A stretch of DNA of 32,235 nucleotides, taken from NCBI GenBank assembly GCA_964653715.1, contig CAZZGX010000026.1, forward strand, positions 1 through 32,235, written 5' to 3'. The notes below the pieces were generated by a model. The model had not been told where the DNA came from. It ran no database searches and saw only the letters and a list, made by a program, of their open reading frames with translations. The translations under genes were made by a program, and so were the position numbers. Source of the stretch: CAZZGX01 sp964653715. Its GTDB lineage: Bacteria > Patescibacteriota > Minisyncoccia > Ryanbacterales > GWA2-47-10b. Of this stretch, positions 1 to 7,203 are shown piece after piece (position 1 is the stretch's first letter; each line of letters begins with the position of its first letter).

Positions 1-2
1 AA

Positions 3-449
3 GATTTTTATTTCTATATTGATGAATTCCAAAATGTGACGACCAAATCTATTGCTACTATTTTATCAGAAGCCCGTAAATATCGGCTTGACCTCACGAT
101 CGCGCACCAATTTCTCGGGCAGCTCGAAGAAGAGATTAAAAAAGCGGTTTTTGGCAATGTCGGGACATTAGTCGCGTTTCGAATTGGGGCGGATGACGCC
201 GAGTTTATGGAAAAGCAGTTCGGTCCCGTGTTTGGCGCGCGGGATCTCTTAGGCATTGAAAATCGTAATGCATATATTAAACTGTTAATTCATGGGGAGC
301 CATCACGCGCGTTTAACATCCAGATATCTCCGCCTGATGTGGGGGATCTAGAACGGAGGCAAAAGCTTATCGAGCTCTCGCGGCGCACCTATGGGCGATC
401 GAGAGCGGAGATAGAGGCATCAATCAGGGAACGCTACCAACATGTTTAA
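3..449 (+). CDS. C-terminal part of a VirD4/TraG/HerA-like conjugation-type ATPase (5' partial)
   Basis: The frame is open from the left edge of the window, so the N-terminus and Walker A motif lie outside it. The visible 148 residues begin with a Walker B-like FYFYIDEFQN, followed by SIATILSEARKYRLDL and AHQFLGQL, the sensor region typical of DUF87/VirD4/TraG-type ATPases that pump DNA or protein through membrane-associated channels. The tail (SRAFNIQISPP, then a basic helix) resembles the 'type IV secretory system conjugative DNA transfer' family common in Patescibacteria. An internal GTG at 36 is not the real start, because the conserved Walker B lies upstream of it. The stop overlaps the next gene by 8 nt. 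The family is clear; DNA transfer versus pilus or secretion function is not resolvable here. Confidence 0.85.
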   Translation, partial: DFYFYIDEFQNVTTKSIATILSEARKYRLDLTIAHQFLGQLEEEIKKAVFGNVGTLVAFRIGADDAEFMEKQFGPVFGARDLLGIENRNAYIKLLIHGEPSRAFNIQISPPDVGDLERRQKLIELSRRTYGRSRAEIEASIRERYQHV

Positions 450-1059
450 AAAAGATTTTTTACTCGCGGGAGTCATTGGTTTTATAACCGCGGTTTTTGC
501 AACACCAATTTTATACTACTCAAATAATGGCCATTGGATATTTTCTCGTTTTGGTTTTTCAGTTCCAATCTGGGTTATATTCATTATCCTACCGGTCGCG
601 GAATATATCGTGTACATCATCGCGTCAAAGTTATTTTCACATATTTTGGCGCTCCGCCAGTTGGGACGATTTGGTATTACTGGTCTTATGAATTTTTGCG
701 TTGATGTGGGGACGGGCACGTTTTTAAGTGAACGGTACCGTGTTGATATTAAGAGTAATGATTTTCTCCCCTACTTGATTCTTGCCGCGGCCATCGCGAT
801 TTTAAACAGTTATTTTTGGCAACGCACGTGGACATTTGGGGAAAGAAAGCGTCCTTCGCGAAGAGAGTTTATGGCGTTTATTTCAGTGACACTCGTAGGC
901 CTTGCCATCAATACCACTGCAACAAAGTTAGCAATCCATTCGTTTGCAGCGCTCCAATTGCCCAACAACGCTCAACTCTTGGGCGTTGCGAAGGTTGCGG
1001 CGACAGGGATTTCTCTTTTCTGGAACTTTTTTGGCTATAAATTTTTTGTTTTCGGGTAG
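442..1059 (+). CDS. GtrA-like family integral membrane protein
   Basis: 205 residues with about four to five hydrophobic segments (near residues 7-27, 40-62, 107-125, 146-165, 183-203). The pattern LGRFGITGLMNFCVDVG, then NSYFWQRTWTF, then a final helix ending FWNFFGYKFFVF matches the GtrA/DPMS family (PF04138), which takes part in moving lipid-linked sugars or in cell-surface polysaccharide synthesis. The RFGI.G..N..VD start and the W.RxWTF motif are the main evidence. The gene begins inside the end of the upstream ATPase gene (8 nt overlap), suggesting translational coupling, but no glycosyltransferase is adjacent, so the substrate is unknown. Confidence 0.8.
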   Translation: MFKKDFLLAGVIGFITAVFATPILYYSNNGHWIFSRFGFSVPIWVIFIILPVAEYIVYIIASKLFSHILALRQLGRFGITGLMNFCVDVGTGTFLSERYRVDIKSNDFLPYLILAAAIAILNSYFWQRTWTFGERKRPSRREFMAFISVTLVGLAINTTATKLAIHSFAALQLPNNAQLLGVAKVAATGISLFWNFFGYKFFVFG

Positions 1060-1068
1060 AGTGTTTTC

Positions 1069-1077
1069 TGATAGAAT
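1069..1077 (+). promoter_or_regulatory. Extended -10 promoter element for dnaX
   Basis: TGATAGAAT forms an extended -10 (TG, one base, TAGAAT at 1072-1077). It ends 6 nt before the ATG at 1084, so transcription would start at or next to the start codon, and no Shine-Dalgarno is present. The -35 region is weak (TTGTTT with a 20 nt spacer). Inferred from sequence only. Confidence 0.5.
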
Positions 1078-1083
1078 TTGAAC

Positions 1084-2193
1084 ATGCAGAATTTGGAACA
1101 TCTGGTGCTCTACCGGAAATATCGTCCCGCGTCTTTTTCAGACGTAATGGGACAGGATCATATTGTAACGGTGCTCAAAAACGCTCTGCGCCTCAAGCGC
1201 GTGGCGCATGCGTATCTTTTTTCGGGAACGCGCGGCACGGGGAAAACCACCGTGGCGCGTATTTTGGCCAAAGCGGTCAATTGCGAAAATCCGCGTCCCG
1301 ACGGCGAGCCATGCAACACATGTAATCTCTGTAAGGAATTTTCAAGCGGGAAAGCGCTTGATCTCATCGAAGTTGACGCCGCTTCTTCGCGTGGTATCGA
1401 CGAGATCAGAGAACTCCGCGAATCAGTTCGTTTCAGTCCATCTCATGCCCGACGCAAAGTGTACATCATAGATGAGGTGCATATGCTTACCAAAGAGGCG
1501 TTCAACGCGCTGTTAAAAACTCTTGAAGAGCCACCCGCGCATTCTATGTTTATTTTAGCAACTACTGAACTCGAGAAAGTTCCTGATACTATCGCATCGC
1601 GTACTCAGAATTTTGAGTTTCGCAGGATTTCCCAAACAAAAATCCGCGAACGGATCACACTCCTTGCAAAGCACGAAAAATATTCGATTGACATTGAGGC
1701 AACTATGCTTATTTCTTTTCTTGCCGACGGGTCTCTCCGGGATGCCGAAACAATGCTTGGCCAAGTGTTCGATGCCTTTCCTAAAGAAGCTGATAAAAAT
1801 AGCATCGAAAATCTTTTTGGTTTACCGGCGCTTTCGCTTGTCCACGGGCTCATACACGCCGTGTGCGCGGAGGATGCCGTTGTCGTGCTTGATATACTTG
1901 GGAAAATTACTGAAAAAGGAACTGATCCTCGGATGCTTCTTCGCTTTCTTCTGAACGAAGCGAGAACCCTTCTTCTTGTCACATTAAATCCAAAGGAAAT
2001 TGGCAGACTTAAAAAAGAACTTTCCGAGGATCACGTCGTGTTTTTTGAAAAGCACGGGTCTGTTGATAGAAAAGTCGCGGAGCGGCTTCTGGTAAAGCTC
2101 ATAGAGGCGTATCAGTCGTCCTATCGGGGTCCTTTTGGGGAATTGCCGATCGAGTTGGCCCTTCTCGATGTTGCTTCACGTAACGTCGTCTAA
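1084..2193 (+). CDS. dnaX: DNA polymerase III subunit gamma/tau (clamp-loader ATPase)
   Basis: Clamp-loader motor subunit that loads the sliding clamp during replication. The N-terminus LVLYRKYRPASFSDVMGQ is diagnostic. Walker A GTRGTGKTT is followed by the zinc-binding cysteines of DnaX (C-EN, CNTC, C), Walker B-like IIDEVHMLT, the LLKTLEEPP motif and sensor ATTELEKVPDTIASR. At 369 residues it is a gamma-length protein lacking the long tau C-terminal domains that bind DnaB and the polymerase alpha subunit. Start chosen at ATG 1084 rather than TTG 1078 because a -10 box lies just upstream and the conserved N-terminus follows. The stop is 1 nt from the HAD phosphatase start, so the two form an operon. 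Confidence 0.95.
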   Translation: MQNLEHLVLYRKYRPASFSDVMGQDHIVTVLKNALRLKRVAHAYLFSGTRGTGKTTVARILAKAVNCENPRPDGEPCNTCNLCKEFSSGKALDLIEVDAASSRGIDEIRELRESVRFSPSHARRKVYIIDEVHMLTKEAFNALLKTLEEPPAHSMFILATTELEKVPDTIASRTQNFEFRRISQTKIRERITLLAKHEKYSIDIEATMLISFLADGSLRDAETMLGQVFDAFPKEADKNSIENLFGLPALSLVHGLIHAVCAEDAVVVLDILGKITEKGTDPRMLLRFLLNEARTLLLVTLNPKEIGRLKKELSEDHVVFFEKHGSVDRKVAERLLVKLIEAYQSSYRGPFGELPIELALLDVASRNVV

Positions 2194-2194
2194 A

Positions 2195-2899
2195 ATGCGT
2201 AAAGAAGCTGCACCAAAAAAAAGATCTGTCGCGGTGTTTGATATCGACGGCACTATTTTCCGGTCCTCTCTTTTGATTGAGCTCGTTGATGGCCTTATTA
2301 TGGAGCATGTTTTCCCCGCGAGCGCGCGAGCGCTGTACGCTAGTGAATATGAGCGTTGGCTCAATCGCGAAGATTCGTACGATAAATATATTATGAAAGT
2401 AGTCAAGGCCTATAATCACCATGTGAAGGGTGTGCGCGATGAGCGAGTTTGGCGCGTTGCTCGGCGGGTTATGATGTTCCATCAACGGCGGCTCTATCGA
2501 TATACGCGCGATCTCTTGGCTCAGCTTCGGAAGACTCATTATTTAATCGCTATTTCCTGGTCGCCCGTTGAAATCGTAGGTCCTTTCTGCAAAGAATTTG
2601 GTTTTGATAAAGTCTACGGGCGCGTGTACGCGGTTGATAAAAAAATGCGGTTTACCGGATCAATTCTGCATGAGGATTTAATCAACAACAAAAATAAAAT
2701 ACTGCGCCGTGCTGTCAAGAAAGAAAATTTAACACTCAAGGGATCGATTGGCGTGGGGGATTCAGAATCCGACGTATCATTTCTTAAAATGGTGGAGCAT
2801 CCGATCGCGTTTAATCCCAATATAAAGCTGTATCGCATCGCCAAGCGTCGTGGCTGGACAATCGTCGTTGAGCGAAAAGATATGATGTACGCGCTCTAG
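2195..2899 (+). CDS. HAD-IB family phosphatase (SerB-like)
   Basis: 234-residue cytoplasmic haloacid dehalogenase superfamily hydrolase. Motif I is FDIDGTIF (catalytic Asp and DxD), motif II lies in AISWSP, the conserved Lys is in the NKNKILRRA stretch, and motif IV is GVGDSESDVSFLK. The helical cap between motifs I and II (ELVDGLIMEHVF through RDLLAQL) fits subclass IB, which includes phosphoserine phosphatase and acyl phosphate or nucleotide phosphatases; the substrate cannot be assigned. Start ATG 2195 is 1 nt after the dnaX stop; an in-frame upstream start at 2135 would overlap dnaX by nearly 60 nt and adds non-conserved residues. The gene ends tail-to-tail with the DEAD-box gene, overlapping it by 4 nt. 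Confidence 0.85.
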   Translation: MRKEAAPKKRSVAVFDIDGTIFRSSLLIELVDGLIMEHVFPASARALYASEYERWLNREDSYDKYIMKVVKAYNHHVKGVRDERVWRVARRVMMFHQRRLYRYTRDLLAQLRKTHYLIAISWSPVEIVGPFCKEFGFDKVYGRVYAVDKKMRFTGSILHEDLINNKNKILRRAVKKENLTLKGSIGVGDSESDVSFLKMVEHPIAFNPNIKLYRIAKRRGWTIVVERKDMMYAL

Positions 2900-4110
2900 C
2901 GGCGGAAGCGACTCTTTGGATAGTACTGCGGTTTTGATTGGTGCGCTTGGGGTGAGAATTTGCGCACAGAGGTCGCGGGAAGTTCAGGAAGTTTTGAAAT
3001 CGGCAAGCTTTTACGGATCAAATTTTCGATCCCACGGATTTCCCGTTGCTCGCCGGGCATTGCAAATGAAATGGCGTGGCCTCCGGCACCCGCGCGCGCG
3101 GTGCGGCCGATCCGGTGCACATAGTCGTCGGAGCTTGATGGAAGGTCGTAGTTGACGACAAGCTCGATTCCAACCACATCGATGCCGCGTGAGGCGATAT
3201 CGGTCGCGACGAGTACCTGATATTTGCCCGTCTTAAACCCCTCGAGGGCTTCGCGGCGCTGGCCGAGCGAGCGATTAGAATGAATTTCAGCGGCGAGCAC
3301 CCCCATAGCACGGATTTGTTGTACAATTTTTCTTGCTCCGTGTTTCGTTCTTGTAAAAACAAGCGTGGGGCCTTGATAGCGCTCCAGTAGTTTTTGAAGA
3401 AGGCCGATTTTTTGCTCTCGTGGGACAATAAAAACTTCTTGGGTCACGCGCTCCGCGGTCGTGCCAGTCGGCGCGATCTCTACGCGAATGGGAATTTGCA
3501 TATACCGCGTTGCAATACGCATAATTTCAGGAGGCATCGTTGCCGAAAAAAGCATTGTTTGACGCTCTTTGGGGAGGGCGTCCAAGATTCTTTGAATTTG
3601 GGGGAGAAATCCCATATCAAGCATGCGATCCGCTTCATCGAGGACGACGATTCGCGCGGTATCAAGTCGGATGTTTCCTTGATTGAGGTGATCAATCAAC
3701 CTGCCCGGTGTGGCGATGACGATGTTTGGATTTTTTAAAAGCGCCTGAATTTGCGGGCGAAGCGAGAGTCCGCCGATAAGGACTGCCCCCTTCAAACCAA
3801 AGGTGCGGCCAATTTTCGCGAGCGCCTCGTCCACTTGAAGCGCTAGTTCTCGTGTTGGCAAAACAATGATGCCGCGTCCTTTTATTTGCGTAAGGCGTTG
3901 GATCATAGGAATCCCAAAGGCAAGCGTTTTGCCGGTGCCTGTTTGAGCGATACCCACGATATCTTTTCCTTGGATTGCTATAGGAATCGCTTGTCTCTGA
4001 ATTGGAGTTGGTGTTTTAAAATGCAGCCGTGCCAAAGTTTCAAGGAGCGCGGGCGCGATACCCAGGCCATAGAAATTGTTGCCGCCGTCTTCGGGCGCGT
4101 GGTGTTGCAT
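2896..4110 (-). CDS. DEAD-box ATP-dependent RNA helicase (RhlE-like)
   Basis: 404 residues with all helicase motifs in order: Q motif (F..LGI, then TPTPIQRQAIP), Walker A AQTGTGKT, PTRELALQ, GG, TPGRL, DEADRMLDMGF, SAT, FTRTKHGA, ATDIASRGIDV and HRIGRTARAG. It unwinds structured RNA or remodels ribonucleoproteins in the cytoplasm, for example during ribosome assembly or mRNA decay. After the helicase core there is only a short basic tail ending SRFRR, as in RhlE-type proteins. It follows the YjdF-like gene with a 10 nt gap and may have its own promoter. Family certain; RNA substrate unknown. Confidence 0.95.
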   Translation of the reverse strand: MQHHAPEDGGNNFYGLGIAPALLETLARLHFKTPTPIQRQAIPIAIQGKDIVGIAQTGTGKTLAFGIPMIQRLTQIKGRGIIVLPTRELALQVDEALAKIGRTFGLKGAVLIGGLSLRPQIQALLKNPNIVIATPGRLIDHLNQGNIRLDTARIVVLDEADRMLDMGFLPQIQRILDALPKERQTMLFSATMPPEIMRIATRYMQIPIRVEIAPTGTTAERVTQEVFIVPREQKIGLLQKLLERYQGPTLVFTRTKHGARKIVQQIRAMGVLAAEIHSNRSLGQRREALEGFKTGKYQVLVATDIASRGIDVVGIELVVNYDLPSSSDDYVHRIGRTARAGAGGHAISFAMPGEQREIRGIENLIRKSLPISKLPELPATSVRKFSPQAHQSKPQYYPKSRFRR

Positions 4111-4119
4111 ATCAATTGC

Positions 4120-4125
4120 ACTATA
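4120..4125 (-). promoter_or_regulatory. Possible -10 box for the DEAD-box helicase gene
   Basis: On the minus strand TATAGT lies 9 nt before the ATG at 4110; an overlapping TAGTAT (4128-4123) is an alternative. No convincing -35 was found. It overlaps the stop of the upstream gene, consistent with an internal promoter. Confidence 0.35.
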
Positions 4126-4603
4126 CTACGTTGTAAGTCATGATGACCAGTATCACCAAGGCGCCAATCAAGGTGGAGATCAAGTCTCCCATCGTATCAA
4201 TATTATTTGGTTGAACGAGACGATTCGGATCGAGGAGATTTTGATGGAGGACGTGAGTTCGGATTTGATCATAACTAAACTCTATAATTTCCCAGCCTAT
4301 ACCTAAAAGTGCGACAATTGAGATTATAATGATAGCGTTTTTCCAAAAACTTTTGTGCAGGAAATTGAATTTTTGAGATTTTTCAGCGAGCCAGAAAATG
4401 AATACCGCCTCTGTCATGCCGCTGAAAAAATGAACAAGCGCGTCGTAGCCAAAAAATCCCGCGTTACAGCCGAGATATGTAAAACACTTTGAGTTATTGA
4501 GCCACGAAAAAAAGTAACCGCCCACAAAATCTTGAACGGCAAAAATGGATACCATGATTGTTAAAGAGCCGCCAAATTTTGAGGTTTTTGATTGATTTCT
4601 CAA
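4121..4603 (-). CDS. YjdF/DUF2238-like integral membrane protein
   Basis: 160 residues with four predicted membrane helices (about 15-34, 53-71, 89-109, 139-160). Conserved polar residues sit within or next to helices: D54 and H58 in GYDALVHFFSG, W104-E105 and E108 in GWEIIEF, and D136, D140 in DTMGDLISTLIGA. This pattern resembles the YjdF (DUF2238) membrane family, which has no firmly established function. The reading frame starts at TTG 4603, 2 nt after the ABC-F stop, suggesting translational coupling; an ATG at 4555 would still leave all helices intact, so the start is uncertain. Confidence 0.6.
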   Translation of the reverse strand: MRNQSKTSKFGGSLTIMVSIFAVQDFVGGYFFSWLNNSKCFTYLGCNAGFFGYDALVHFFSGMTEAVFIFWLAEKSQKFNFLHKSFWKNAIIIISIVALLGIGWEIIEFSYDQIRTHVLHQNLLDPNRLVQPNNIDTMGDLISTLIGALVILVIMTYNVV

Positions 4604-4605
4604 TT

Positions 4606-6063
4606 TTATTTTTCCAAATCCAGAATTTCATCAATGCGGATTTGCTTTACGAATTCTGGCACGTGGCTAACCAAAATCATCGTGCCGTCGTATTTGTCGA
4701 GGGCCGCCGCTATCACTGGCAAGTGGCGAAAATTGATATGGTTAGTCGGCTCGTCAAGTATGAGAAGCCCCGGTTTTTGCATTACCAGGCGCGCGAAAGC
4801 CACGAGCCCCTTTTGCCCTTCCGATAACCGACCGATTTTTGTGCCGATCATCTCGGAGGTAATCAGAAATCGCGCGGCAGTCGCCCGCAATGTTTCTTCC
4901 GTTTTTTTGTCCATGACGGCCATGAGCGACTCGCGGACGGTATCTTCAAAATTCAAAGTCGAGAAATCTTGCCGATAGTATCCTACACGCACGCCCGGGG
5001 CGATTTTCATACCTTTGCTGTTACCTGATGCCAGAGATTCGAGCAGCGTCGTTTTGCCAATACCGTTTGGCCCTCTGATCAAAAGATGATGATTTTTCTT
5101 GAGCACTATATCTGTTTTATGTGTCACGGGCTTATGATTTTTTATGGTGACAAAGGAGGTAATATGCAAAATAGTTCCCACGATGTCAAATTGTGACGGG
5201 ATGACGAATGGCCGTATAGTCTTATCTTCTTGGCGCACATCCATCATTTCGCTTTCGAGTTCTTGGGTTTTTTCGCGCATTTTTTTTGCTACGTTTCTCA
5301 TCTTACCTCCTTTTTGCGCGAAAAAATTTGCCTTGTCTTTGTTTTCCTTATTTTCTTTGGCAAGCTGGGCGTTTTTCTTATTTTCTCGCTCAATGCGTAG
5401 CGCGATATCTTTGACCACGTCAAAATAATTGCCCACGTACTGTTCAACCGCGCGCGTGAAGATATCGAGATACAAAACACCGCTCGAAAAGGCGTTGAGA
5501 AAATTGGCGTCGTGCGAGATGACAATGCAGGTTTTTTTGTAATCAATAAGAAATTGGGTTAGGTGCTCAATTCCTGCCGTATCAAGATTGTTTGTAGGCT
5601 CATCAAGCAATAGAAGGTCTGGGCCTTGAATGAGTGCCCAAGCAAGCAGAAGCCTCGCTTGCTGTCCACCTGAAAATGTCTTGATAATTTTTTCGTGGGG
5701 AGCTTTGAGATGTACGACCTCAAGCACGGCGTCGATTCGAGGATCAATGTCGTACACTTTTTCTGTAAAACATTTTTCGAAAAATTCGCGCATCGTCAAA
5801 TCCATCTGATCTCGCGGGATTACTTGGCGAGCTGTCGCGATTGTTAACCCTTGCGCGATATGTATTTTGCCCGATTCAGGTTTAACGTCACCCATGATGA
5901 GCTCGAACATGCTGCTTTTGCCCGCGCCATTTTGTCCCATGAGCGTAATTTTGGCACCCCGGCGGATTGGAAAGCTCACCTCTTTTAAAATAGGGTGCAT
6001 GGGACCGTAATCAAACGATACGTCTTCAAATCTTACGATGACCTCTTCACGGAGCATCCCCAT
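4606..6063 (-). CDS. ABC-F family ATP-binding protein (ribosome-associated type)
   Basis: 485 residues with two nucleotide-binding domains and no membrane segments, the layout of ABC-F translation factors that bind the ribosomal E site. NBD1 has Walker A GQNGAGKS (43-50), signature FSGGQ (about 130-134), Walker B LLLLDEPTNNLD and H-switch SHDANF. A Lys/Glu-rich helical linker (about 205-280) matches the P-site tRNA interaction motif. NBD2 has GPNGIGKT, signature LSEGQ, LLILDEPTNHINF and an altered H-loop SHVPEF. It is shorter than EttA-type members (about 555 residues). ATG 6063 is preceded by TACTGT at 5 nt; ATG 6057 is an alternative start. Housekeeping versus antibiotic-protection role cannot be told from sequence. 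Confidence 0.9.
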   Translation of the reverse strand: MGMLREEVIVRFEDVSFDYGPMHPILKEVSFPIRRGAKITLMGQNGAGKSSMFELIMGDVKPESGKIHIAQGLTIATARQVIPRDQMDLTMREFFEKCFTEKVYDIDPRIDAVLEVVHLKAPHEKIIKTFSGGQQARLLLAWALIQGPDLLLLDEPTNNLDTAGIEHLTQFLIDYKKTCIVISHDANFLNAFSSGVLYLDIFTRAVEQYVGNYFDVVKDIALRIERENKKNAQLAKENKENKDKANFFAQKGGKMRNVAKKMREKTQELESEMMDVRQEDKTIRPFVIPSQFDIVGTILHITSFVTIKNHKPVTHKTDIVLKKNHHLLIRGPNGIGKTTLLESLASGNSKGMKIAPGVRVGYYRQDFSTLNFEDTVRESLMAVMDKKTEETLRATAARFLITSEMIGTKIGRLSEGQKGLVAFARLVMQKPGLLILDEPTNHINFRHLPVIAAALDKYDGTMILVSHVPEFVKQIRIDEILDLEK

Positions 6064-6098
6064 AGGCTACAGTATTTTGAGAGAAAATAATAGATTGA

Positions 6099-7196
6099 TC
6101 AGTCTTTAATGTCGGTTTTCAGGGCGGGTTTTGTGTTTGACGCGATTACATTGAATCGCAATTGGCCGATAATCTGCTGGTCTTTGGTTTCTACGTTTAC
6201 GCGCCATTTGCCCGGAGTAATATTATTTTTCATTGAATAGGTTCGGTATCCTCCGTCGCGGCCGCCAGTGGCAGAGAGATTTATACGGCTTGCCGTAACC
6301 CATCGGCCCGCATTTTGGTCGTATTTTTGCCATTCATGGATGATGCTGGTATTGAATAACGCTGGCGAGAAGATAGCGCTATAGGCGTATACCGGATCAT
6401 TCGCGGTCGCGTGAAAATTTTCATACAGGGCAAAAAATCCTTGCCACCCCGTGTCTTCAGACTCGACGACGTAATTTCCCGAGGCGTCTCGGTGAATAGA
6501 GTGGAAAATGCCCGCGTCCTTGAGCGAAAGGGGAATCGGCGGGATGAGATTAAGAAAATAAAGAATATTAGTCCCTAGAAAAATTCCCGATACGGAGAGG
6601 AGAAGTATTTTTTTGCTTTGTTTAAACTTTTCTTTTGCAAAAAATCGAACTGCCGCGAGAAAAAAAGCTAAGACGATAAGGCTTGCAATATCGCTCAACA
6701 AAAACACATCTCGGCCGATCCGATGCAAAAATACCGGAACAATAAAAATAGAAAACGCAAGGAGCGAAAGATAGAAAAGGCTGATCTGGAAGGAGAGCCG
6801 CGCGTAGTGCTTTTTGAGCGATTCGTTGGCAACAAACGCGATAGCGAGAATGAGGAGGAACGGCCAGGTTACGGCGAGCGTGGTACTTCTAAAATAAAAA
6901 ACTACGAAAACGCTGAGGAGCCCTCCAAAGAAAAATTGGAGTATGTTGATAAACCAGAAATGCGCTCGTGCCGGATTTTTGTGCTCCATTGCCTCATTTT
7001 CCTGGAGATTTACAAGAATGATGAAGATCCCAACGATGAGAATGTGCCCAACAACCCACAGATTTTCCCAGAAAAAATCAACGCGCTTTAACGTGACGGC
7101 GTCAAATACGAAACCGCCCACGAGCGATATCGAAGATATCGGCCGCTCATAGCGGGCGTACCAATCCCGCGTGCGTGTTATGAAGGCAGGAGACAT
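6099..7196 (-). CDS. Multi-pass membrane protein with C-terminal DUF2914 domain
   Basis: 365 residues. The N-terminal two thirds hold six to seven hydrophobic segments (about residues 20-235). The last ~110 residues form a soluble domain with WQKYD, then GRDGGYRTYSMKNNITPGKW, then VNVETKDQQIIGQLRFNV, which matches DUF2914 (PF11141), an uncharacterised domain found attached to membrane helices in several phyla including Patescibacteria. By topology this domain should face outside the cell. The gene starts 7 nt after the pepO stop, so the two are probably one transcript; the ABC-F gene follows after 35 nt. Function unknown. Confidence 0.8.
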   Translation of the reverse strand: MSPAFITRTRDWYARYERPISSISLVGGFVFDAVTLKRVDFFWENLWVVGHILIVGIFIILVNLQENEAMEHKNPARAHFWFINILQFFFGGLLSVFVVFYFRSTTLAVTWPFLLILAIAFVANESLKKHYARLSFQISLFYLSLLAFSIFIVPVFLHRIGRDVFLLSDIASLIVLAFFLAAVRFFAKEKFKQSKKILLLSVSGIFLGTNILYFLNLIPPIPLSLKDAGIFHSIHRDASGNYVVESEDTGWQGFFALYENFHATANDPVYAYSAIFSPALFNTSIIHEWQKYDQNAGRWVTASRINLSATGGRDGGYRTYSMKNNITPGKWRVNVETKDQQIIGQLRFNVIASNTKPALKTDIKD

Positions 7197-7203
7197 CTTG
7201 GCA

